DNA of 64,000 bases from the NCBI RefSeq assembly GCF_012396485.1, contig NZ_JAAXPO010000004.1:124001-188000 (forward strand). Direction: 5' to 3'. Under the pieces are notes generated by a model, which had not been told where the DNA came from, made no database searches, and saw only the letters and a program-made list of their open reading frames with translations. Numbering within the stretch: the first letter of the stretch is position 1; every line of letters starts with the position of its first letter. Made by a program: the position numbers and the translations under genes. Origin of the DNA: Leuconostoc holzapfelii. GTDB taxonomy: Bacteria; Bacillota; Bacilli; Lactobacillales; Lactobacillaceae. Below are positions 35,855 through 44,575 of this stretch, in pieces.

Positions 35855-36640
35855 ATGGCTTTTATGACCTTGCACTACTTTTCAAATATGCTCAATAAAA
35901 TGACCGAAGTTAACGTCATCGTGCCGGAAAAGCGCGAATCTGATGGCACGGTCGCCTATGAAAAATTGCATGCCCAACCATTAAAAACGGTCTGGCTCCT
36001 ACATGGCTTATCGGGGGATGCCACCGATTGGTATCGTATGACTGGCTTAGAACGTTATGCCACAGTGAGTGGTTACGCGGTCATCATGCCGGATGTCGAT
36101 CGCAGTTTTTACAATAATATGGCACACGGTCGGCGCTATTGGGACTTTATCACCCAAGAATTACCCCAGCGTTTACGCGCTTTGCTCCCACTTAGCACTG
36201 CTCGCGAAGACAATGTGGTCATGGGAAATTCGATGGGTGGTTATGGCGCCTTAAAATGGGGGTTGAACCAACCACAACATTTCAGCCGGATTGTGGCCTT
36301 ATCTGCGGTGGTCGATTTGGCAGATTTCTATGACAAACGCGATATCTTTGCCATGCCTGATTTTGATTTGGTCTTTGAAGGGCAAGATATTCACGCCAAG
36401 CCCTTGTCGTTGTCTGCAGCCCTCGCCCAATTTAATGCGGCGCAATGGCCCCTAGCACTCTACACCGCTTGTGGTGAACAAGACCCACTGTATGCCCCTA
36501 ACTTAGCGTTCAGTCAGCAACTACGCACAACCTTTGGCGATCGCTATACGTGGACCAGTTTACCCGGTGATCACGATTGGGATTTCTGGGATCAACAACT
36601 TGCAACCGCCTTTACTTGGCTCACCATAACGGAAGGATAA
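35855..36640 (+). CDS. Esterase, EstA/tributyrin esterase (esterase D) family
   Basis: 261 aa. N-terminal FSNMLNKMTEVNVIVPE leads to KTVWLLHGLSGDATDW, nucleophile MGNSMGGYGALKWG near residue 125, and C-terminal GEQDPLY and PGDHDWDFW with the acid and His. This matches lactic acid bacterial EstA (short-chain ester hydrolase, S-formylglutathione hydrolase superfamily). GGAG precedes the ATG, 21 bp after the first esterase. Cytoplasmic. In this context it probably deacylates sugar esters. Confidence 0.83.
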   Translation: MAFMTLHYFSNMLNKMTEVNVIVPEKRESDGTVAYEKLHAQPLKTVWLLHGLSGDATDWYRMTGLERYATVSGYAVIMPDVDRSFYNNMAHGRRYWDFITQELPQRLRALLPLSTAREDNVVMGNSMGGYGALKWGLNQPQHFSRIVALSAVVDLADFYDKRDIFAMPDFDLVFEGQDIHAKPLSLSAALAQFNAAQWPLALYTACGEQDPLYAPNLAFSQQLRTTFGDRYTWTSLPGDHDWDFWDQQLATAFTWLTITEG

Positions 36641-36644
36641 TACG

Positions 36645-37523
36645 ATGACACAAGAAGATTTACTTGCCCAAGCCCAAGTTTTACGCAAACGCAGTGAAGC
36701 TTACGACGTGCCTTTGCCCGAATCACGCCAAACTGGTCTCATACAATCAACAGAAACCATCAACATCGCTGACCAAGCGCCGGTTAAATTGTATATTTAT
36801 GCGCCAGCTTACTTACCCAGTCAAGGCGTCATTTTAAATTTCCGCGGCTCTGGTTTTATGTATCCCTGGACACAAGGTGACTTCGCCTTTGCAAAGTCGT
36901 TGGTATTTGCCACGAACTATACGGTCATTGATGTCGACTATCCCGTGGCTCCAGAACACCCCTTCCCAGCAGCGGTTAATGCAGCCTTTAGCGCCTATGG
37001 TTATGTGCTAGAACATTTCAGTAATTTTGCCCCGCTAGGACGGCCTTTCATTGTAATGGGTCATAGTGCAGGCGGCAATTTGGCCGTGACGACCCAACTC
37101 CAAGCTAAAGCCCAAGGGATCAAACTAGCAGATAAGCTGATGCTTGATTTCCCTGTGCTTGATTTAGACACGGATCCAGAAGACAAAAACTATCCCAATG
37201 GCCAAGGGATTGCCATTGATGAATCACGTCTCATGAATCAGTTCTATTTACAAGATGACACAGCTAAAACCCGCCATAATCCGCTGGTATCACCAATTGT
37301 GGCGACAACAGAAGAGCTGATGGGCTTTCCGCCAACGATTATCCATACGGCTGAATTTGATAGTTTGCGTGACGAAGCTGAAACCTTTGCCCAACATCTT
37401 GTCGCTGCCTATGTGCGTGTCACCGTTGCCCGTTATCCTGAGTCTTATCATGGTTTTACTGTGGTGAAAACGCCAATTGGCGAAAAATCCTTTGCCGACT
37501 TTGTGCATGATTTATTGGCTTAA
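36645..37523 (+). CDS. Alpha/beta hydrolase, HSL-like esterase
   Basis: 292 aa. LNFRGSGFMYP occupies the place of the HGGG oxyanion motif of hormone-sensitive-lipase-type esterases. The nucleophile is GHSAGGN near residue 143, the acid is in HTAEFDSLRDEA near 245, and the His is in YHGFTVV near 273. Only 4 bp separate it from the previous esterase, so the three are an operon. The replacement of HGGG by FRGSG is atypical and may change the acyl preference. Confidence 0.8.
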   Translation: MTQEDLLAQAQVLRKRSEAYDVPLPESRQTGLIQSTETINIADQAPVKLYIYAPAYLPSQGVILNFRGSGFMYPWTQGDFAFAKSLVFATNYTVIDVDYPVAPEHPFPAAVNAAFSAYGYVLEHFSNFAPLGRPFIVMGHSAGGNLAVTTQLQAKAQGIKLADKLMLDFPVLDLDTDPEDKNYPNGQGIAIDESRLMNQFYLQDDTAKTRHNPLVSPIVATTEELMGFPPTIIHTAEFDSLRDEAETFAQHLVAAYVRVTVARYPESYHGFTVVKTPIGEKSFADFVHDLLA

Positions 37524-37543
37524 ATCACATCTACTAGGCACAT

Positions 37544-37574
37544 AAAAAGCATCAGGTTACCCCTGATGCTTTTT
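37544..37574. terminator. Terminator of the esterase operon
   Basis: AAAAAGCATCAGG / CCTGATGCTTTTT stem with a 4-nt loop; also serves the convergent small gene. Confidence 0.85.
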
Positions 37575-37592
37575 ATGACTTGACGTAACGAC

Positions 37593-37901
37593 CTATTGCC
37601 ATCGTTTCAAGAACCGTCGCACTGGTTGGTTAAACACAGCCGGATTCAAAACGTATTGATGCCGAATTTTTGTTGTCAACAAGCCCCCAGCTTTTAACAA
37701 GTCGGCGACCTCCGATGGCCGAATCGGCTCATCCTTTTGATATTTCCAGGTTTTAGACTTCACGTCAATATGGATCACATAATAATTTTTATGCGGGTCC
37801 CGTGCTGACGCATGCGCAATCCGCGTGTGTCCAGCATATTGGCCCACATCCAATTGCCGTAAAATACGTTGTTGTTTGGGCGTGAATTCGTTGATGAGCA
37901 T
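37593..37901 (-). CDS. Hypothetical protein
   Basis: 102 aa from the ATG at 37901, chosen because GGGAGG lies about 8 nt upstream; an in-frame ATG at 37958 would give 19 extra residues and a weaker RBS. Hydrophilic and basic (ends RRFLKRWQ), no signal peptide or membrane helix, with a YYVIHIDVKSKTWKYQKDEP stretch likely forming beta strands. I do not recognise it. Divergent from zwf. Confidence 0.6.
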   Translation of the reverse strand: MLINEFTPKQQRILRQLDVGQYAGHTRIAHASARDPHKNYYVIHIDVKSKTWKYQKDEPIRPSEVADLLKAGGLLTTKIRHQYVLNPAVFNQPVRRFLKRWQ

Positions 37902-38008
37902 GTTTTCTGCCTCCCGTGTCAGTGAATCTGTTTGTGAAATTGGTACTTTTCGCCCCATTTTGCGTTATAATGGTAGATGAATTTAATTATAATATTAAGG
38001 GGAACATC

Positions 38009-39469
38009 ATGGTTTCAGAAATCAAGACGTTAGTAACATTTTTCGGTGCTACTGGTGATTTGGCAAAGCGTAAGCTTTACCCATCAGTTTTTAACCTCTT
38101 CAAGAAAGGTTACCTACAAGAACACTTTGCCATTGTTGGGACAGCACGTCAAGAGTTAACTGACGATGAATTCAAGCAACTTGTGCGCGAATCAATCGCT
38201 GACTTTACAGAAGACAAGACGCAAGCCGAAGCATTTATTACACATTTTTCATACCGTGCCCATGACGTTACAGATGCCGCATCATATGACATCTTAAAGT
38301 CAGCGATTGAAGAAGCTTCTGAAAAGTTTGCCATTGATGGCAACCGTATCTTCTATATGTCTGTTGCCCCCCGCTTCTTTGGCACAATTGCTAAGTATTT
38401 GAAGTCAGAAGGCTTGTTGGCCACAACTGGTTATAACCGTCTGATGATTGAAAAGCCTTTTGGCACATCATATGCTACAGCTGAAGAATTGCAAAGTGAC
38501 TTGGAAAACGCCTTTGACGACGACCAATTGTTCCGTATCGATCACTACCTCGGTAAAGAAATGGTCCAAAATATTGCCGCTTTGCGTTTTGGTAACCCAA
38601 TCTTTGATGCCGCTTGGAACAAAGATTACATCAAAAACGTCCAAGTGACTTTGTCAGAAGTTTTGGGTGTTGAAGAACGTGCCGGTTACTATGACACAGC
38701 CGGCGCCTTGCTCGACATGATCCAAAACCACACGATGCAAATCGTTGGTTGGCTAGCGATGGAAAAACCTGATTCATTTACTGATAAAGACATTCGTGCC
38801 GCTAAAAACGCAGCCTTCAATGCCTTGAAGATTTACAACGAAGAAGAAGTGAACAAGTACTTCGTGCGCGCCCAATATGGTGCCGGTGACACTGCTGACT
38901 TCAAGCCATATCTTGAAGAAATGGATGTGCCTGCTGACTCAAAGAACAACACGTTCATCGCTGGTGAATTGCAATTTGATTTGCCTCGTTGGGAAGGGGT
39001 GCCATTCTATGTCCGCTCAGGTAAGCGTTTGGCTGCAAAGCAAACACGCGTGGATATCGTCTTCAAAGCGGGTACTTTCAACTTTGGCACAACACAAGCA
39101 GCTCAAGAAGCTGTATTGTCAATTTTGATTGATCCTAAGGGCGGCGTTGACTTCAAGATCAACTCTAAGTCAGTTGAAGATGATTTCAACACTCGGACAA
39201 TTGACCTTGGTTGGACAATTTCAGATGAAGATAAGCAAAACACACCAGAACCATACGAACGTATGATTCATGACACAATGAATGGTGATGGCTCAAACTT
39301 CGCTGACTGGAACGGCGTAGCCATCGCTTGGAAGTTCGTTGACGCGATTTCAGCTGTTTACGCCGCTGACAACGCACCACTTGAAACTTACAAGTCTGGT
39401 TCAATGGGTCCAGAAGCGGCTGATAAGCTATTGGCAAACAATGGTGACGCCTGGGTCTTCAAGGGTTAA
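38009..39469 (+). CDS. zwf: Glucose-6-phosphate 1-dehydrogenase
   Basis: 486 aa, the length of the well-studied Leuconostoc enzyme. Oxidises glucose 6-phosphate to 6-phosphogluconolactone, first step of the phosphoketolase pathway used by heterofermenters. Nucleotide-binding FFGATGDLAKRKLYPS near residue 10, catalytic RIDHYLGKEMVQN near 178, and KPFGTS near 148. The start at 38009 has AGGGG upstream; an in-frame start at 37916 is rejected. Codon usage is strongly biased, as expected of a highly expressed gene. Confidence 0.97.
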   Translation: MVSEIKTLVTFFGATGDLAKRKLYPSVFNLFKKGYLQEHFAIVGTARQELTDDEFKQLVRESIADFTEDKTQAEAFITHFSYRAHDVTDAASYDILKSAIEEASEKFAIDGNRIFYMSVAPRFFGTIAKYLKSEGLLATTGYNRLMIEKPFGTSYATAEELQSDLENAFDDDQLFRIDHYLGKEMVQNIAALRFGNPIFDAAWNKDYIKNVQVTLSEVLGVEERAGYYDTAGALLDMIQNHTMQIVGWLAMEKPDSFTDKDIRAAKNAAFNALKIYNEEEVNKYFVRAQYGAGDTADFKPYLEEMDVPADSKNNTFIAGELQFDLPRWEGVPFYVRSGKRLAAKQTRVDIVFKAGTFNFGTTQAAQEAVLSILIDPKGGVDFKINSKSVEDDFNTRTIDLGWTISDEDKQNTPEPYERMIHDTMNGDGSNFADWNGVAIAWKFVDAISAVYAADNAPLETYKSGSMGPEAADKLLANNGDAWVFKG

Positions 39470-39486
39470 ACCCCATTAAAGTAATC

Positions 39487-39518
39487 AAAAGGATGACGCT
39501 AAAGCGTCATCCTTTTTT
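39487..39518 (+). terminator. Terminator of zwf
   Basis: AAAAGGATGACGCT / AGCGTCATCCTTTTTT hairpin. Confidence 0.88.
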
Positions 39519-39587
39519 GCTGCTTACAGCCAATTTGGCTACTCTCTCTTGCAACCGGCCTTGTTTAATTTCTTTTCCCCTGTGCAC

Positions 39588-39642
39588 TTGACAGCGTCAC
39601 GATTACTTGATATAGTTTACTGGTTAATTAACTAGTAAACTA
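39588..39642 (+). promoter_or_regulatory. adcR promoter overlapped by a double Adc-box palindrome
   Basis: TTGACA (39588-39593), 17 bp, TATAGT (39611-39616). From 39613 to 39642 runs a 30-bp near-perfect palindrome containing TTTACTGGTTAA and TTAACTAGTAAA back to back, each close to the AdcR/ZitR consensus TTAACYRGTTAA. Binding would cover the -10 and start site, implying zinc-dependent autorepression. Confidence 0.8.
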
Positions 39643-39654
39643 TCGAGGTGGCAT

Positions 39655-40095
39655 ATGTCAGAATCCAATACTATCATCAATGAACTCAACACTTTCGTCC
39701 AAACTTACGCGGCACGTTCAGAATTTATCCGAACAACCACCGCGCAAAAAATCAACGCAACACAAGCCCATTTGCTGATGCTCTTACAGGAAGAAAACGC
39801 GACCAATGCAACGTTGGCCGATCGAATGAATTTATCTAAGCCTGCGATTACCAAAGCCGTGAAAAACCTTGTCGCACACGGCTATGTGCTTTCTTCGCCA
39901 GATGCAAGCGACAAACGTAGCGTGAACTATGCACTGACGCCAGCTGGTATCAAATTGGCACGTCAGCATGAACAGTCTCACCAAGCACTTCATCAGGCAA
40001 TTGATGCGACTATTGCAACGTTCACAGACGAACAGCAGGTCACAATTATTCACTTTCTAAAACAAATTAATCAATTAGAGGATACACCATCATGA
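39655..40095 (+). CDS. adcR: MarR-family zinc-responsive regulator AdcR/ZitR
   Basis: 146 aa winged helix regulator. Recognition region MNLSKPAITKAVKNLVAHGYV near residue 60 (LSKPAITKAVKNL) and wing SPDASDKRSVNYALT near 83. His-rich C-terminal dimer region (ARQHEQSHQALHQ) fits AdcR metal ligands. Represses zinc uptake genes when zinc is sufficient. Overlaps adcA by ATGA and carries an Adc-box palindrome in its promoter. Confidence 0.83.
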   Translation: MSESNTIINELNTFVQTYAARSEFIRTTTAQKINATQAHLLMLLQEENATNATLADRMNLSKPAITKAVKNLVAHGYVLSSPDASDKRSVNYALTPAGIKLARQHEQSHQALHQAIDATIATFTDEQQVTIIHFLKQINQLEDTPS

Positions 40096-40976
40096 AAAAA
40101 CTTATTGCCTTAATGGCGATTATTATCATTGCTGTGGTTGGTTTTGCTGCCTTCAAAGGCAACGATACCACCAAGAAACACACGGACAAAATTAGCATTA
40201 TAACCTCAACTGACTTTTATGCCGAACTCGCGCAAACGGTGGTTGGTAGCCACGGGACAGCCAGTGCAATTATTAAAAGTGCCAATATTTCACCCGAAGA
40301 CTATGAACCGACAACGACTGTAGCCAAGAAAGTCAATGGCACAGATATTGTGATTGCCAATGGCTTGGGCTACGATGCTTGGCTCACAAAATTGGCTAAG
40401 TCGTCCCACAATTCACAGCTCGTTGAAGTCGGTGAAAACGTCTTACACGATAAGATGGGACAAAATCCACATCTGTGGAATGACCCCGAAACAATGATCA
40501 AAACAGCCAATTACTTAGCAGACTTGTTGGCCAAAAAAGATCCCGCTCATCAAGCCGATTACAAGGCCAATGCTAAAAAATATATCGCTAGCCTCCAACC
40601 CATTACCACTTTAGTCGCCCAACTTAAGGCAAAGGCGAATCACCAAGTGGTCGCACAAACCGAGCCAGTATTTGAATATATGTTGACGGCAATGGGTTAT
40701 CAAGTCATGGATCAAGACTTTTCTGAGGCCATCGAAGAAGGAAATGATCCTTCCCCAGCTGTGCTATCAGCCTTAAAGGACGCGATCACGTCACATAAAA
40801 TTGCCTTCATTGTTAATAATAAGCAGACCACCAGTTCAACAGTCACAAATATCATTAACTTAGCTAAAGACAATCATGTGCCCGTCATCAACGTCACAGA
40901 AACCATTCCAAATGGTGAACATTACGTCAGCTGGAAACTTGCAGAACTCAAGCAAATTCAAGCCATCGATCAATAA
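40092..40976 (+). CDS. adcA: Zinc ABC transporter substrate-binding protein (AdcA/ZnuA family), no lipobox
   Basis: 294 aa cluster A-I metal-binding protein. Visible ligand regions: STDFYAELAQTVVG at the N-terminus of the mature part, HLWNDPETM near residue 122 and QTEPVFEYML near 190. The acidic/His-rich loop of larger AdcA proteins is absent, as is a ZinT domain. The N-terminal helix (LIALMAIIIIAVVGFAAF) has no cysteine, so it would be anchored by the helix itself. No adcC or adcB follows, so its ATPase and permease must be elsewhere. Manganese as substrate is less likely given AdcR. Confidence 0.82.
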   Translation: MKKLIALMAIIIIAVVGFAAFKGNDTTKKHTDKISIITSTDFYAELAQTVVGSHGTASAIIKSANISPEDYEPTTTVAKKVNGTDIVIANGLGYDAWLTKLAKSSHNSQLVEVGENVLHDKMGQNPHLWNDPETMIKTANYLADLLAKKDPAHQADYKANAKKYIASLQPITTLVAQLKAKANHQVVAQTEPVFEYMLTAMGYQVMDQDFSEAIEEGNDPSPAVLSALKDAITSHKIAFIVNNKQTTSSTVTNIINLAKDNHVPVINVTETIPNGEHYVSWKLAELKQIQAIDQ

Positions 40977-41047
40977 CATCACAACCGTGATGCGAACAAC
41001 TGTTCAAAAAGTGTTATACTACCTGTGAATACAAATCTTTTGCAAAA

Positions 41048-41087
41048 AGTAACGCCCCACCAACCAAAAAACTGGTCGTGCGTTACT
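41048..41087 (+). other. Leader hairpin upstream of the aldo/keto reductase
   Basis: Inverted repeat AGTAACGC / GCGTTACT extended inward by CACCA / TGGT. It lies between an extended -10 promoter (TGTTATACT near 41013-41021) and the RBS, so it is in the 5' UTR. No U-tract follows. Function unknown. Confidence 0.55.
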
Positions 41088-41110
41088 GCTCGTTAAACAT
41101 GGAGGTAACG

Positions 41111-41974
41111 ATGATGGTACTAACAGACACTTACACTTTAGCCAATGGTGTTCAAATACCCGTGATTGGCTTTGGCACTTGGCAATCAGCAGATGGTGAT
41201 GTGGCTTACGACGCAGTTAAATGGGCACTTGCAGCTGGCTATCGTCACATTGATACCGCAGCAATTTATGGCAACGAGGCCTCTGTGGGACGTGCGATTA
41301 AAGATGCTGGTATTGCGCGTGATGAGCTATTCATCACAACTAAACTTTGGAACGATGCGCATAGTTATGAAGCAGCCCAAGCCGCCTTAGCAAAATCTTT
41401 AACAACGCTTGGTTTAGATTACGTGGATTTGTACCTCATCCATTGGCCGAATCCCGCAGCTCTGCGACAGGAAGCGCCAGAAGCATGGGAACAAGCGAAC
41501 GCTGCAACATGGCGTGCCATGGAAGACGCTTATGCGGCTGGTCAAGTGAGAGCCATTGGTGTGTCTAATTTCCAAATACATCATTTGGAAGCCTTGGCTA
41601 AAACACAAAAAGTGGCCCCAATGGTGAACCAAAATTTTCTTAATCCATCGGATGCCCAAGCTGATCTTGTGGCCTATGATAAGGCACATCACATTCTAGA
41701 TGAAGCTTATTCGCCATTAGGTACCGGTAAGCTCATCGACTTGCCCCAAGTGGCCGATTTAGCCGCGAAGTATCACAAGTCAGTTCCACAAATTTTGATT
41801 CGTTGGTCTTTGGACAAAGGCTTTGTGCCGCTACCAAAATCAACCCACGAAGCCTACATTCAAGCTAATCTTGATGTCTTTGATTTCAGCTTGACGCCCG
41901 AAGAAGTTGCGACATTAGATACCTTACAGGGGATCAACGGGACACATTTGAACGCCGATACCGCCGATTTCTAA
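41111..41974 (+). CDS. Aldo/keto reductase
   Basis: 287 aa NADPH-dependent reductase. Begins LANGVQIPVIGFGTWQ. Catalytic residues appear in HIDTAAIYGNEASVG (Asp, Tyr), ELFITTKLWN (Lys) and YLIHWPNP (His). PLPKSTHEAYIQAN near residue 245 binds NADP. Similar to 2,5-diketogluconate reductase-type enzymes that reduce sugars, methylglyoxal or keto compounds; substrate cannot be read. GGAGG precedes tandem ATGs. Confidence 0.88.
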   Translation: MMVLTDTYTLANGVQIPVIGFGTWQSADGDVAYDAVKWALAAGYRHIDTAAIYGNEASVGRAIKDAGIARDELFITTKLWNDAHSYEAAQAALAKSLTTLGLDYVDLYLIHWPNPAALRQEAPEAWEQANAATWRAMEDAYAAGQVRAIGVSNFQIHHLEALAKTQKVAPMVNQNFLNPSDAQADLVAYDKAHHILDEAYSPLGTGKLIDLPQVADLAAKYHKSVPQILIRWSLDKGFVPLPKSTHEAYIQANLDVFDFSLTPEEVATLDTLQGINGTHLNADTADF

Positions 41975-41981
41975 TCCCATT

Positions 41982-41997
41982 TGTTTCACGTGAAACA
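41982..41997. promoter_or_regulatory. parS site (ParB/Spo0J-binding)
   Basis: TGTTTCACGTGAAACA, an exact 16-bp match to the Bacillus subtilis parS consensus and a perfect palindrome. Sits between the aldo/keto reductase stop and the terminator. Such sites cluster near oriC and load ParB and SMC. Confidence 0.92.
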
Positions 41998-42004
41998 AGC
42001 CAAT

Positions 42005-42040
42005 AAAAAGGCAACCGACCAATACGTCGGTTGCCTTTTT
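42005..42040. terminator. Bidirectional terminator
   Basis: AAAAAGGCAACCGAC / GTCGGTTGCCTTTTT stem between convergent genes. Confidence 0.9.
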
Positions 42041-42053
42041 CTATTAATCTGCC

Positions 42054-42821
42054 TTAAACTGACCGTTTTTTAAAGATAAGATACGCTGCACCGTACATCA
42101 TCAGCAAATACACCACATAAGCGCTAAGCACCGTATTTTGTGAAAAATGCACGACAGCTTTATACGCGCTGCCGGGCATACCAAGCATGGCCAATCCCAA
42201 GTAAATGTTAAATGGGTTCCATTTCAAAATTGGCGCAGCATGGATGAGCATCGCAGAAATACTACTCAAAATGGGTGTCCCCACAATCATAACAACCCCA
42301 AGACCAATGGCTGCCCCAGAACTTTTCACCAGATTTGTAATGAGCAAAACTAAGCCTGCAATGAAGAACATTTGCAATAAGGTTGCTATAAATGTCAGTC
42401 CCATCACTTGCCAGCCCGTCCCAATTGCGTTAAATGATTGATTTAAATCAAAATGTGAGACAAACAGCAACTTACCCAACATGGTCCCCAGAAAAGCTGC
42501 CACAAACAAGGCCAAGTAAACACTCAAATTCAATAATAATTTACTGGCAAAAATCATACCCCGGCTAAAACGCCGTGATAGCAGTGGTCGAATCGTCCCA
42601 AAACCAAATTCTTGTGAAATGCTTAAAGCCGTCACAATAATTCCGGCAAGAAAGACGTAGAGGGTGCCTTGCCCAAAAGCCACCACACTCTCCCCTGAAC
42701 GTTGGGTTTTAAACACGGCCATGATGGCCAACGGGAAAATGAAACTCAAGGCTAGCCAAATGTATAACCGGCTCTGTTTGACCGCTTTATAATATTCTTG
42801 TTTCATCAATGTTAACATCAC
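42054..42821 (-). CDS. ABC-2 type transporter permease
   Basis: 255 aa with six hydrophobic helices (e.g. YIWLALSFIFPLAIMAVF, LAGIIVTALSI). Contains FGFGTIRPLLSRRFSRGMIF, the cytoplasmic coupling segment of ABC-2 exporters of the bacitracin/lantibiotic-immunity type. Its start follows the ATPase stop with no gap. Last gene of the five-gene GntR-ABC operon. Substrate unknown; a cell-envelope antimicrobial or stress role is suggested by the YtrA-type regulator. Confidence 0.8.
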   Translation of the reverse strand: MMLTLMKQEYYKAVKQSRLYIWLALSFIFPLAIMAVFKTQRSGESVVAFGQGTLYVFLAGIIVTALSISQEFGFGTIRPLLSRRFSRGMIFASKLLLNLSVYLALFVAAFLGTMLGKLLFVSHFDLNQSFNAIGTGWQVMGLTFIATLLQMFFIAGLVLLITNLVKSSGAAIGLGVVMIVGTPILSSISAMLIHAAPILKWNPFNIYLGLAMLGMPGSAYKAVVHFSQNTVLSAYVVYLLMMYGAAYLIFKKRSV

Positions 42822-43727
42822 TTATTCCCCCTTATCATCATTGGCTAACATATCCAGTAACGACTTCTCCAAGTTGCCCGTCACAGTCTGGATCGCTGTA
42901 ATGATTAGCCCTGCATCATTGAAAGCAGTGATCACTTGCTGTAGATTATCTGCACCATCAATTTCAACGTGTCCATCCGTTAGGGTTGCAGCCCACGCGC
43001 GTGACTTGGCTAAATCAAGCGCAGCACGGTTATCTGATGTATCAAATAACCAGCGCGTCTTATCATGACTGAAAAACGCCGTCATCGTGGCCGTCTCAAT
43101 GATTTTACCGTGATTAATAATCACCACATCATCGACCAACTTCTGTAATTCATCTAACAGGTGACTTGAAATCAAAAATGCCACCCCATCATCCGCCAAT
43201 TCTCGAATTAAAGCCCGTAAATCATGAACTGATTGCGGATCTAAACCATTCATCGGCTCATCTAAAATGACTAATTTAGGATTACGAATCAACGCAATGG
43301 CAATGCCTAAGCGCTGTTTCATCCCCAAAGAGAATTGCTTTGCTTTCCGCTTGCCGAAGTTGTCACCATCAATTTGTGTTTTTTTCATCAGCGTTTGAAA
43401 GTCTGCCGGTGTTTTGGTATCCATCGCATACAACTTCAAATGTTCCAACGCCGTTAAATTCGGATAAATGGCCGGATACTCAATTAAATTACCAATCTTA
43501 TCCAGGGCCTGATGGTTGCTAAACGTAATGGGTTGCCCATCAAATGTAATTTGCCCTGAACTGTAACTCATCAGCCCGGTAATGGCACGCATTGTTGTGG
43601 ACTTCCCTGCGCCGTTTGGCCCGATCAGCCCCACAATGTGCCCTGCTGCGACTTCAAAACTGACGTGATCCATCGCTTTTTTTCGGCCATATTGTTTACT
43701 CACATCTTTAACTTCTAATAATGCCAT
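42822..43727 (-). CDS. ABC transporter ATP-binding protein (BcrA-like)
   Basis: 301 aa. Walker A GLIGPNGAGKSTT near residue 34, Q-loop NLIEYPAIYPNLT near 80, signature FSLGMKQRLGIAIAL near 132, Walker B LVILDEPMNGLDP near 152, switch His ISSHLLDEL near 190. The C-terminal extension is of the type seen in multidrug/lantibiotic exporters. Paired with the following ABC-2 permease. Confidence 0.88.
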   Translation of the reverse strand: MALLEVKDVSKQYGRKKAMDHVSFEVAAGHIVGLIGPNGAGKSTTMRAITGLMSYSSGQITFDGQPITFSNHQALDKIGNLIEYPAIYPNLTALEHLKLYAMDTKTPADFQTLMKKTQIDGDNFGKRKAKQFSLGMKQRLGIAIALIRNPKLVILDEPMNGLDPQSVHDLRALIRELADDGVAFLISSHLLDELQKLVDDVVIINHGKIIETATMTAFFSHDKTRWLFDTSDNRAALDLAKSRAWAATLTDGHVEIDGADNLQQVITAFNDAGLIITAIQTVTGNLEKSLLDMLANDDKGE

Positions 43728-43753
43728 CTTTTCCCCCTATCCAATCACTACAA

Positions 43754-44575
43754 CTACTTATCCCAGGTCAATTTTATCTTTGGCCTGAAGACAAAGAAAA
43801 ACGTCAATCCCGACAAAATGATCGGGACAATCATCGTGCTCACAACAACTTTAATATCTACCTGACCCACATGATTGGCCAGCGAGGTTAAATTCGTTGC
43901 CACAAAAACAAAAATGACCACCGGCCAGCGCAGGTAACGCACCCGTACTGCCTCATCAGTTGTTTCTGCACTAATTTTCTTTGACAATGAATAACCAATA
44001 CTCAACAAAACCATACTCGTCAACAATGTGACAACCATATCCGGCAACAAGTCATTGTGCCAAAGTGACGCAATCGTTTCCAGCGGCTGCACAAGGACTG
44101 CTAACGTGAAAAACAAACCGGCAACTTTCATCCAATTTGGCCCAATAATGGTGTAAATCACTGCTGTTAAACTCGCGATAAAAAAGTAACCCAAGGCAAG
44201 ATTAGCACTCGTAAGCATCAGATTTCTTAAGTCTGCTGGTTGAATGGCGAGTAATATCAAGGTATTTACGGCAAAACCTGTCACAATGGGGACCACGACC
44301 ATTAAGAGGACACGGATGATAAACAACTGGCCACGTGATATTTTTTGAGTGTAAAGCCAAATATCCAATCGCCGTGACTGATCCATGAGAAGTGATATAA
44401 AGCCCACAAGCAACCACCCACCAATGAGTAATAGCCCGCTATTGACAATATATGACACCTTATTTTGCCAAAGAGACGTTCCGACTTCAAGACCCATGAG
44501 TACGACACCCAAGATAAACGCCAAAATGAGTTGATCCTTTTTTATCAGCGCATAAAGTTTCATGGCTTGCTTCAT
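43754..44575 (-). CDS. ABC transporter permease (YtrC/D-like membrane subunit)
   Basis: 273 aa from the ATG at 44575, which forms an ATGA overlap with the preceding ATPase stop. About seven hydrophobic segments; the charged KISRGQLFIIR segment near residue 75 resembles the ABC-2 coupling loop. Partner of the ATPase encoded just upstream. Confidence 0.72.
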   Translation of the reverse strand: MKQAMKLYALIKKDQLILAFILGVVLMGLEVGTSLWQNKVSYIVNSGLLLIGGWLLVGFISLLMDQSRRLDIWLYTQKISRGQLFIIRVLLMVVVPIVTGFAVNTLILLAIQPADLRNLMLTSANLALGYFFIASLTAVIYTIIGPNWMKVAGLFFTLAVLVQPLETIASLWHNDLLPDMVVTLLTSMVLLSIGYSLSKKISAETTDEAVRVRYLRWPVVIFVFVATNLTSLANHVGQVDIKVVVSTMIVPIILSGLTFFFVFRPKIKLTWDK

